Under the pieces are notes generated by a model. That model saw only the letters and a program-made list of their open reading frames with translations, did no database searches and was not told the DNA's origin. From Edaphobacter sp. (lineage in GTDB: Bacteria > Acidobacteriota > Terriglobia > Terriglobales > Acidobacteriaceae), in contig JAOAPB010000069.1 in the NCBI GenBank assembly GCA_025462645.1, positions 62,001 to 126,000 on the forward strand: a stretch of 64,000 bases of DNA, in the 5' to 3' direction. The position numbers and the translations under genes were made by a program. Positions 52,047-58,747 of this stretch are shown here, piece by piece (the stretch's first letter is position 1; each line of letters starts with the position of its first letter).

Positions 52047-53066
52047 CTATGCAATCATCCTGCCGACCACCGGCGCCAGCAGCCGTAATTGCGCCACCAG
52101 CTTCTCCAACTGCTCCGGATACAGGCTCTGCGCTCCATCGCTCATCGCCTTATCCGGATTCGGGTGCATCTCCATCAGCAACCCGTCCGCTCCGGCGGCA
52201 ACGCTCGCAAGCGCCATTGGCGGCACCAGATCGCGAATGCCGACGCCGTGTGACGGATCGCCCATCACTGGCAGGTGCGTTAGCTTCTTCAGTACCGGAA
52301 TCGCCGAGATATCCATCGTGTTGCGCGTGTATGTCTCATATGTCCGAATCCCGCGCTCGCATAGAATCAGGTCGTAGTTGCCGCCCGACAGAATGTACTC
52401 GGCCGATAGCAGAACCTCTTCAATCGTCGCCGAGATGCCGCGCTTCAGCAGCACCGGTTTGCGCACATGCCCAAGCTCACGCAGCAGGTTGAAGTTCTGC
52501 ATGTTACGTGCGCCCACCTGGAAGCAATCGATGTACGGCAGCATCACTTCGATCTGCGAGATCTCCATGACCTCGGTGATCACCAGCAGTCCGGTCTCAT
52601 TGCTTACCTCGCGCAGCAGCTTCAGCCCTTCCACTCCCATTCCCTGAAAGCTGTACGGCGAACTTCGCGGTTTGTACGCTCCACCGCGCAGAAACTTCCC
52701 CCCCGCTGCCGCGACCTGCTTCGCACTCAGCAAAATCTGTTCGCGCGACTCCACCGAGCACGGTCCCGCCATTAACACGACCTCGTTGCCGCCGACGACC
52801 ACACCATTCGGAAACTTGATCTTCGTTCCCTCGGGCCGGAAGTTCCGCCCCGCCAGCTTGTACGGCGACGAGATGCGATACGCATCGTGCACCCCGGCAA
52901 GTACCTTGAACTCGGCAACCTCGAAGTGCTCCGGCGTCCCCACACCCGCCAGAATCGTCTGTGCCGCGCCCGTCGTTCGGTGAACGTTGAAGCCGAGCTC
53001 GACCATCCGCTCGATCACCTGCTGTATGTTCTCCTCAGTTGCCTGGTCTTGCATCGCTACGATCAT
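52047..53066 (-). CDS. aroF: 3-deoxy-7-phosphoheptulonate (DAHP) synthase, type I-beta
   Basis: The 339-residue enzyme catalyses the first shikimate step from erythrose 4-phosphate and PEP. Residues 1-75 form a ferredoxin-like regulatory domain as in the Thermotoga enzyme, which gives feedback control by Tyr or Phe. The catalytic barrel contains VVLMAGPCSVESREQILLSA, FLRGGAYKPRSSPYSFQGMG, LQVGARNMQNFNLL-like FQVGARNMQNFNLLRELG, LLKRGISATIEEVL and HLPVMGDPSHGVGIRD. It lies between the chorismate mutase and tyrA genes. The symbol follows common usage for this class; aroG is also used. Confidence 0.94.
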   Translation of the reverse strand: MIVAMQDQATEENIQQVIERMVELGFNVHRTTGAAQTILAGVGTPEHFEVAEFKVLAGVHDAYRISSPYKLAGRNFRPEGTKIKFPNGVVVGGNEVVLMAGPCSVESREQILLSAKQVAAAGGKFLRGGAYKPRSSPYSFQGMGVEGLKLLREVSNETGLLVITEVMEISQIEVMLPYIDCFQVGARNMQNFNLLRELGHVRKPVLLKRGISATIEEVLLSAEYILSGGNYDLILCERGIRTYETYTRNTMDISAIPVLKKLTHLPVMGDPSHGVGIRDLVPPMALASVAAGADGLLMEMHPNPDKAMSDGAQSLYPEQLEKLVAQLRLLAPVVGRMIA

Positions 53067-53153
53067 GGTTTTCGCTTTCGCTCTCTTTTATGTAACTAAA
53101 TTGGATACAAAATCTACTTCAGCTCTACTTAAACTGCGTAAAACTTGTGGTCT

Positions 53154-53417
53154 TTAATGATTGCGCCGCTGCAAAGTTCGCATCACGTCGATGATGCGCT
53201 CATACACATGCTGAATCTCGGCATCGCCCAACGGACCAGGATTTTTTGCGCGAACGTGGTCGAAGACAGCCTGCTCCCGCTGCGGCTCATAGACTGGAAG
53301 ATCGGCTGTCTTTTTAAGCTCGCCAATGGCCTGCGCGGCCTCTGCACGCTTACTGATAAGTTGAACAATCTGCTCATCCAGCTCATCAATCTTCTGCCGC
53401 CAGTCGGAGATTTCCAT
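53154..53417 (-). CDS. Chorismate mutase, AroQ class, monofunctional
   Basis: The 87-residue all-helical enzyme converts chorismate to prephenate. The AroQ pattern is clear: MEISDWRQKIDELDEQIVQL, ISKRAEAAQAIGELKK, VYEPQREQAVFDHVRAKNPG, and EIQHVYERIIDVMRTLQ. I used the ATG at 53417 because GAGG lies eight bases upstream and AroQ domains start here. The open frame extends further upstream without resemblance. It sits between trpA (143 bp) and DAHP synthase (87 bp). Pairing of a free AroQ with a type I-beta DAHP synthase raises the possibility of a regulatory complex. Confidence 0.92.
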   Translation of the reverse strand: MEISDWRQKIDELDEQIVQLISKRAEAAQAIGELKKTADLPVYEPQREQAVFDHVRAKNPGPLGDAEIQHVYERIIDVMRTLQRRNH

Positions 53418-53560
53418 GCAGTAGCCCTCGAAGTGCAGCGTCGCTCGTCCCGGCCTTGTTCTTCCCGGTTTCGCCAGCTGCGAAATATTTTTACGCTCCA
53501 ATGATAAATGGCGATCGACGGAGACCCCTGTCTCAACCGCCCCGACTACATCCTGACAAC

Positions 53561-54322
53561 TCATGCTCGCAATCCCGCGATAAATCGTCCTACCGCAGCC
53601 GGAGCCTCAACGGGCTCACTCTTCTCAATCAAAGCCACCAGTGCACTGCCAATAATCGCAGCATCCGCAAACTCTCCCACGGCCTTCACGTGCTCGGCGT
53701 TCGAGATCCCAAACCCTACTGCAATGGGCAGCTTGGTAAACTGCCGCAGTCTTGCCACCAACTCCGCCGCATCACTCGCAACCTTCTGCTGCGTCCCGGT
53801 AATACCCACTCGCGAAATCGCATACACAAACCCCTGCGAAGCACTCGCAATCGCCTTCAAACGGGCATCGGGACTGGTAGGCGCAGCAAGGAAGATCGGT
53901 GCAAGCCTATGTTCCTGCATCGCAGCCAGATACTCCTCCGCCTCTTCCACGATCATGTCCGTCAGCAGCACGCCATCGGCACCGGCCTCTGCGGCCTGCG
54001 CGCAAAACGTCTTCATCCCCATTCGCATCACAGGGTTCAGATACGAGAACAACACCAGCCCAGCCTCTGGCCGAGTCGCACGCAGTTCCTTGGCCAGCCC
54101 CAATACGTCCGTCAGCCGAGTTCCCCGAGCTACAGCCCGCTCGCTCGCCCGCTGAATCACCGGCCCATCTGCCAGCGGATCGCTGAATGGAACACCCAGC
54201 TCAATCACATCTGCGCCGTTATCGATCGCTGTCAGCGCAATGTTCCGCGTAGTCGCCAGATCAGGATCACCCGCCGTCAGATAAGCAACAATCCCCGGCT
54301 TCTTCTTGAACTCAATCGCCAT
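53561..54322 (-). CDS. trpA: Tryptophan synthase alpha subunit
   Basis: The 253-residue TIM barrel cleaves indole-3-glycerol phosphate to indole, which is channelled to TrpB. GIVAYLTAGDPDLATTRNIA holds the catalytic Asp loop and ADVIELGVPFSDPLADGPVI the catalytic Glu. ISRVGITGTQQKVASDAAEL is the phosphate-binding region, followed by VGFGISNAEHVKAV. The ATG at 54322 gives a normal N-terminus; a longer frame would overlap trpB by 44 nt. It is directly downstream of trpB, 10 bp from its stop. Confidence 0.95.
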   Translation of the reverse strand: MAIEFKKKPGIVAYLTAGDPDLATTRNIALTAIDNGADVIELGVPFSDPLADGPVIQRASERAVARGTRLTDVLGLAKELRATRPEAGLVLFSYLNPVMRMGMKTFCAQAAEAGADGVLLTDMIVEEAEEYLAAMQEHRLAPIFLAAPTSPDARLKAIASASQGFVYAISRVGITGTQQKVASDAAELVARLRQFTKLPIAVGFGISNAEHVKAVGEFADAAIIGSALVALIEKSEPVEAPAAVGRFIAGLRA

Positions 54323-54332
54323 TGCTCTGCAC

Positions 54333-55607
54333 TTACCCTTTCGTCGACTCGCTGAACTGCTGACCCGCTGACTCACTGCCCTTCAAATCGAGCTCACGAG
54401 CCAGAATCCCCATATCCTTATCGCCCCTGCCCGACAGGTTCACCATCAGAACATCCGTCTTCGCCATCGTGGGAGCCAGTCGAATCGCCTCCGCCACTGC
54501 ATGTGCGCTCTCCAGAGCCGGCAAAATTCCCTCAGTCCGAGCCAGCGTCACCGTCGCCTTCAACGCCGCATCGTCCGAGCAGGAGACATACGTCGCCCTC
54601 CCCGAATCATGCAGCATCGCATGCTCCGGACCCACGCTGGCATAGTCAAGCCCGGCGCTTACCGAGTGCGTACTCGCAATCTGTCCGGCATCATTCTGAA
54701 GTACATAGCTATAAGTTCCCTGTAACACTCCAGGAATCCCGCCACCAACCTTCTGAAATCGTGCCGCATGCTCTCCCAGAGCCGTCCCGCGCCCGCCGGC
54801 TTCAACGCCGATCAACTGCACATTCGCATCCGGCAGAAACTCATAGAAGGCTCCAATTGCATTCGACCCACCGCCAACACAGGCCACAATCGCCGTCGGC
54901 AGCTTACCCTCCTGCTCCATCACCTGCCGCTTCGCCTCTTTGCCGATCACGCGATGAAAGTCCCGCACCATCGTCGGGTAAGGATGCGCCCCCAGCGCGC
55001 TCCCCAGAATATAGTATGTCGTCCGCACATTCGTAACCCAGTCCCGCATGGCCTCGGAGATCGCATCCTTCAGCGTCGCCGAGCCAGCCGAGACCCCGCG
55101 CACCTCGGCACCCAGCAACCGCATCCGGTAGACATTCAGCTCCTGCCGCCGCGTATCCTCCTCACCCATGTAGATCACGCATTCCATACCGAAGAGCGCA
55201 CACACCGTAGCCGTCGCCACCCCATGTTGCCCCGCGCCGGTCTCCGCGATGATCCTCTGCTTGCCCATCCGCCGAGCCAGTAGCCCTTGCCCAAGTGCAT
55301 TGTTGATCTTGTGTGCTCCCGTATGCAGCAGGTCCTCGCGCTTCAGATAAATCTTCGCTCCGCCACACTGCTCCGTCAGCCGTTTCGCGAAGTAGAGGGG
55401 AGTTGGCCGTCCACAGTAGTTCCGCAGCAGATCATCCAGCTCCGCCTGAAACTCCGCATCCCCCTGCGCGACCCCATATGCCGCCTCCAACTCCTCCAGC
55501 GCCGCCATCAGCGTCTCAGGAACATACCGCCCGCCATAGATTCCGAATCGTCCCACTGCCGACTTCACAGGACCTGTCGGATTCACCATCGCCGCTGTAG
55601 TACTCAT
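54333..55607 (-). CDS. trpB: Tryptophan synthase beta subunit
   Basis: The 424-residue PLP enzyme condenses indole with serine. The PLP lysine is K100 in [20 protein letters not shown], then [20 protein letters not shown], the phosphate loop [17 protein letters not shown], and [20 protein letters not shown]. The ATG at 55607 has GAGGAG five bases upstream. It opens the operon trpB-trpA-chorismate mutase-DAHP synthase-tyrA-ilvA. The 182 bp upstream contain an aromatic leader peptide and an intrinsic terminator, so expression is probably attenuated by charged aromatic tRNAs. Confidence 0.96.
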   Translation of the reverse strand: MSTTAAMVNPTGPVKSAVGRFGIYGGRYVPETLMAALEELEAAYGVAQGDAEFQAELDDLLRNYCGRPTPLYFAKRLTEQCGGAKIYLKREDLLHTGAHKINNALGQGLLARRMGKQRIIAETGAGQHGVATATVCALFGMECVIYMGEEDTRRQELNVYRMRLLGAEVRGVSAGSATLKDAISEAMRDWVTNVRTTYYILGSALGAHPYPTMVRDFHRVIGKEAKRQVMEQEGKLPTAIVACVGGGSNAIGAFYEFLPDANVQLIGVEAGGRGTALGEHAARFQKVGGGIPGVLQGTYSYVLQNDAGQIASTHSVSAGLDYASVGPEHAMLHDSGRATYVSCSDDAALKATVTLARTEGILPALESAHAVAEAIRLAPTMAKTDVLMVNLSGRGDKDMGILARELDLKGSESAGQQFSESTKG

Positions 55608-55643
55608 AAACTCTCCTCGCTGCACTGCGGTACACAAAGCAAA

Positions 55644-55668
55644 AGCCGCAACCTTAGCGGTCGCGGCT
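55644..55668 (-). terminator. Attenuator terminator hairpin before trpB
   Basis: On the minus strand AGCCGCGACC and GGTTGCGGCT pair over 10 positions with one mismatch and a 5-nt loop, followed by TTTGCTTTG. It ends 37 nt before the trpB start and lies downstream of the leader peptide. The bases CCGCTA in its 5' arm and loop can instead pair with TAGCGG at 55732-55737, part of the leader hairpin, giving an antiterminator. Confidence 0.8.
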
Positions 55669-55717
55669 CGTGTGGATGTCGATCTCAACTGAACTTTCAG
55701 CTATCTCTCAGATGAAC

Positions 55718-55789
55718 CTACTCCGCCGATGCCGCTACCGTATACCAGTAGCGGAAGATAAAGCTAAATCGGCTGGAGCGAATAATCAT
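55718..55789 (-). CDS. Aromatic leader peptide of the trpBA operon
   Basis: This is a 23-residue peptide with an AAAGG five bases before its ATG. It begins MIIRSSRFSFIF and continues RYWYTVAASAE: three Phe, two Tyr and one Trp within nine residues. The Tyr-Trp-Tyr codons overlap a hairpin (CCGCTAC at 55748-55754 pairing GTAGCGG at 55732-55738). Stalling at these codons would free the 3' arm to pair with the terminator region, permitting transcription. This matches the classical attenuation layout, but with codons for all three aromatic amino acids, in line with an operon that serves Trp, Tyr and the common pathway. Confidence 0.8.
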   Translation of the reverse strand: MIIRSSRFSFIFRYWYTVAASAE

Positions 55790-56019
55790 CTTGCCTTTAA
55801 ACATACATCGCTCCTAACTCTGCCGCAACCCATTTACAGATTTTTTGTAGTTGCAGCATTTAGACGTCAACCCGCCCACTCAAAAATCGGCGAAAATTTT
55901 GCCTCGATATTTTCAAATTTTATCTCTATGGAGGCAACCATCTGCCGACGCGCTGAAATCTCTCTTTCGGCCGTCGAACACCTTCCGAGCATCCTAAATA
56001 GGTGAACCAGGAGGATCCA

Positions 56020-56355
56020 ATGAACCTCAGACGAAGCGCATCTCTTATAACTCTTGGCGCCATCATCTCCCTTCCTTTGTCTGCGTTTGCCCAGCAGACC
56101 GAGACCCGGCAGGAAGAGCACGACCGGGCCGTCCGCGAACAAACCGCCCGCGATCATCAGAAACACACTGGAGCGAAGGTTGTCGGTGGCTCCGCTGTAG
56201 GCGGTGCTGTCGTAGGTGGCCTCGCCGGCGGAGGTAAAGGCGCACTCATCGGGGGCGCCGTGGGTGCAGGTGGCGGCGCGATAGCAAATAAAGTCCGCAA
56301 GGATAAAGCAGTCAAGAAACGTGAAAACCGCGAAACCAGCGAGCCTCGCCAATAA
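56020..56355 (+). CDS. Secreted glycine-zipper protein
   Basis: The 111-residue protein has a signal peptide (SLITLGAIISLPLSAFAQQT), a charged region (RQEEHDRAVREQTARDHQKH), and a glycine-zipper stretch of repeated small residues (VVGGSAVGGAVVGGLAGGG and GGAVGAGGGAIANKV). A charged tail ends it. Glycine zippers can insert in or span membranes and are found in envelope proteins. The exact role is unknown. AGGAGG is six bases before the ATG. Confidence 0.75.
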   Translation: MNLRRSASLITLGAIISLPLSAFAQQTETRQEEHDRAVREQTARDHQKHTGAKVVGGSAVGGAVVGGLAGGGKGALIGGAVGAGGGAIANKVRKDKAVKKRENRETSEPRQ

Positions 56356-56365
56356 ATTAGCAGTC

Positions 56366-56400
56366 GAACAGCGGCCAATCTTCCCGATTGGCCGCTGTTC
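56366..56400 (+). terminator. Terminator after the glycine-zipper gene
   Basis: GAACAGCGGCCAATC and GATTGGCCGCTGTTC form a perfect 15-bp stem with a 5-nt loop, 11 bp after the stop. The following CGTTTAAG has only a short T-run. Confidence 0.7.
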
Positions 56401-56450
56401 CGTTTAAGTCACATTTTGCCCTTCGCCTCGACCCAGTGAATACTAGCTCC

Positions 56451-57347
56451 ATGACATCGCGAATCGGATTCGTTGGACTCGGCATCATGGGGCGGGGGAT
56501 GGTGAAAAACCTCGTCGAGAAAAATCACCCTGTAACCGTATGGAACAGAACACCTGAAAAAGCAGAATCCCTAAAGAAAGACCTGAACATAACCATCGCA
56601 CCTTCGATTAAATCCCTTGCGGAGACCAGCGATGTCGTCCTTCTCTGCGTCAGTGACACTCCCGACGTCGAAGACGTCCTCTTCGGTGAAACCGGCCTGG
56701 CGAACGGTCTCCGCAGCGGAACCACAGTCGTCGACCTCAGCACTATCAGCCCAGCCGCGAGCAGAGCGTTCGGAAAGACCCTGGCGGAGAAAAATATCGC
56801 ATTCCTCGATGCTCCCGTCTCTGGAGGCAGCGAAGGTGCCGCCAAAGGAACTTTGAGCATTATGGTCGGCGGCCCCGAAGAGGCCTTCGACCGCGTCAAG
56901 CCCATCCTCGAAGCGATGGGAACCCGCATCACCCACATGGGTCCCAGCGGCTCCGGCCAGACGACCAAGCTGATGAACCAGATCCTCGTCGTCGTCAACA
57001 TGCTCGCCGTCAGCGAAGCTTTGCTCCTTGGCCGTGCCGCCGATGTGGACCTGCTCAAGGCCGTCCGCGCCGTCGAAGCTGGAGCCGGCGGAAGCTGGAT
57101 GCTCTCGCAGCGTGCACCCCAGGCCATCGACGGTTATTGGCAGCCCGGCTTCACCATCGACCTCCAGCAGAAGGATCTCCGCCTTGTGCTCGAATCGGCC
57201 CGCGAGCTAGGCCTTCCCCTGCTCGCAACCAGCCTCGTCCATCAGCTCTACAACAAGCTCCAGAAGGATGGAAAGGGCGGTCTCGGAAATCATGCATTGG
57301 TCCAGGCTCTGGAAGACCTCTCCGGCCTAAAAGTACACAAGGCATGA
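56451..57347 (+). CDS. 3-hydroxyisobutyrate dehydrogenase-like beta-hydroxyacid dehydrogenase
   Basis: The 298-residue NAD(P)-dependent enzyme has a Rossmann motif RIGFVGLGIMGRGMVKNLVE (G9, G11, G14), NRTPEK, the substrate loop FLDAPVSGGSEGAAKGTLSI, and the catalytic Lys173 in GSGQTTKLMNQILVV. Family members reduce or oxidise 3-hydroxyisobutyrate, tartronate semialdehyde, or glyoxylate and succinic semialdehyde. The specificity loop suggests the GHBDH/GLYR group, but this is uncertain. Its stop overlaps the start of the alpha/beta hydrolase gene by 4 bp, so the two are coupled. Confidence 0.9.
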   Translation: MTSRIGFVGLGIMGRGMVKNLVEKNHPVTVWNRTPEKAESLKKDLNITIAPSIKSLAETSDVVLLCVSDTPDVEDVLFGETGLANGLRSGTTVVDLSTISPAASRAFGKTLAEKNIAFLDAPVSGGSEGAAKGTLSIMVGGPEEAFDRVKPILEAMGTRITHMGPSGSGQTTKLMNQILVVVNMLAVSEALLLGRAADVDLLKAVRAVEAGAGGSWMLSQRAPQAIDGYWQPGFTIDLQQKDLRLVLESARELGLPLLATSLVHQLYNKLQKDGKGGLGNHALVQALEDLSGLKVHKA

Positions 57348-58147
57348 ACTTCACTCAGATCAACGGCATCTCCATCGCCTTCCGCGACGAAGGCGACGGG
57401 ACGCCTATCCTCTTCATCCACGGCCACCCCTTCAATCAATCGATGTGGGATCCTCAGGTCGCTGCCCTGAGCTGGAAGTATCGTGTCATCACCTTCGACC
57501 TCAGGGGCTACGGCGCATCCGAGGTCCCTGCCGTCGAAGCCACCACACTGGAGACGATGGCGGCGGACATCAGTGCTCTCCTCGACCACCTCAACATCCC
57601 GAAGGCGATCGTTGCCGGTCTCTCCATGGGCGGCCAGATCGCCATGGCCTTCGCGGATCTATATCCACAACGCCTCTCCGGACTCGTGCTCGCCGCCACC
57701 TTCCCGCAGGCCGACACGGAAGAGACCGTCAAGCTGCGCCGCATGACAGCCGATCGATTCATCCACCAAGGCTCCGTCCTTCCGGGTGGGGAGATGCTGC
57801 CAAAGCTCATTGCTCCAGCTTCCCTCAAGAAGAATCCAGAGATAGCCATCGATGTCTTCACCATGATCGCCCGTACTCCTCCAGCAGGAGCCGCCGCCGC
57901 CCTCCGAGGCCGCGCCCAGCGCAAGGACTACACCGAATCCCTCACCCGGATTACCGTCCCTACACTCATCGCAATAGGCACTGAAGACGCTTATATCGCA
58001 GTAGACGTCGCCAACCAGATGCAGCAGTCCATCCCAAACTCTCGGCTCGAAGTCTTCGAAGGTATCGGCCATCTGCCGAACCTCGAAGCTACGGATCGTT
58101 TCAATGCCGTTCTTCACGATTTTTTAGCTGGTATCCCGCCGTCGTGA
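57344..58147 (+). CDS. Alpha/beta-fold hydrolase
   Basis: The 267-residue cytoplasmic enzyme has an intact triad: Ser94 in VAGLSMGGQIAMAF, Asp215 in IGTEDAYIAVDV and His243 in EGIGHLPNLEATD. The oxyanion loop is FIHGHPFNQSMWD. The closest pattern is that of the 3-oxoadipate enol-lactonase and esterase group. The ATG overlaps the stop of the dehydrogenase gene (ATGA), so translation is coupled and the two may act in one pathway. The substrate is not decidable. Confidence 0.88.
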   Translation: MNFTQINGISIAFRDEGDGTPILFIHGHPFNQSMWDPQVAALSWKYRVITFDLRGYGASEVPAVEATTLETMAADISALLDHLNIPKAIVAGLSMGGQIAMAFADLYPQRLSGLVLAATFPQADTEETVKLRRMTADRFIHQGSVLPGGEMLPKLIAPASLKKNPEIAIDVFTMIARTPPAGAAAALRGRAQRKDYTESLTRITVPTLIAIGTEDAYIAVDVANQMQQSIPNSRLEVFEGIGHLPNLEATDRFNAVLHDFLAGIPPS

Positions 58148-58289
58148 ACTAGCTTTGGAGGGGGGTAACCCCCCCGGTACTTTGGGCGTAAGTTAAGTTG
58201 AATCAGTAGGATAGCGGTGTCTTGACCCGCAAACTCGTGCAGATAAAGAAGTTAGGGCTAAAATCGTCTCCTGATTGAAGTTATGGGTG

Positions 58290-58333
58290 GAATCAAAGAA
58301 AGCCCCGGTTTTGGCCGGGGCTTTCTTTGATTC
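58290..58333 (+). terminator. Strong terminator after the alpha/beta hydrolase gene
   Basis: A perfect 19-bp stem (GAATCAAAGAAAGCCCCGG and its complement) has a 6-nt loop and is followed by TGTTTTAAG. It may end transcription of the dehydrogenase-hydrolase pair. Confidence 0.75.
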
Positions 58334-58525
58334 TGTTTTAAGTGTAACGGATGGGGAGAAACTACTATGCCACGGGGATGTTGGTTGTTTACTTATGGTT
58401 AGCCGGTTTGGGGGCTTGACAGTTTTTGGGGTATAGACAAGGCGGAAGATAAAAGCAGATCCTCCGCTTCCGCGAAGGATGAAAAAAGCAGAGGGCACTC
58501 GGGTCGCTGCGCTCCCTCGTAAAGT

Positions 58526-58710
58526 GCGGGGTTCTTCGCTACGCTCAGAATGACACTTCAGAACTTAGAATGAGACTTCAGAACTTAGAATGTCACTTCG
58601 GAACAAAGACAAATAACGGCTAAAGCAAGGGCAACAGTACGTCTTTTCTCCCGCGCTCAGAACTAACTCTTTGCGGCTTCACTGGTTCTTTGCGGTTTCA
58701 CTGGCTCTTC
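58526..58710. repeat. Cluster of dispersed and tandem repeats
   Basis: A minus-oriented copy of the GTCATTCTGAGCG element (about 58526-58558) is followed by two 20-bp units ACTTCAGAACTTAGAATGnn (58555-58594) and a partial third. Then come two 19-bp units related to CTTTGCGGCTTCACTGGTT (about 58672-58710). The 58148-58747 gap contains no gene. Confidence 0.6.
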
Positions 58711-58747
58711 CTCACTGACTCTTTGCACTAGCTTTTCGCAGCTTCGC

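Noticed and set aside
55800..55830. A TTGCGG-N17-TATGTT promoter for the leader peptide
   Set aside because: It would start transcription only a few bases before the leader ATG and leave out its ribosome-binding site, so the real promoter is probably elsewhere.
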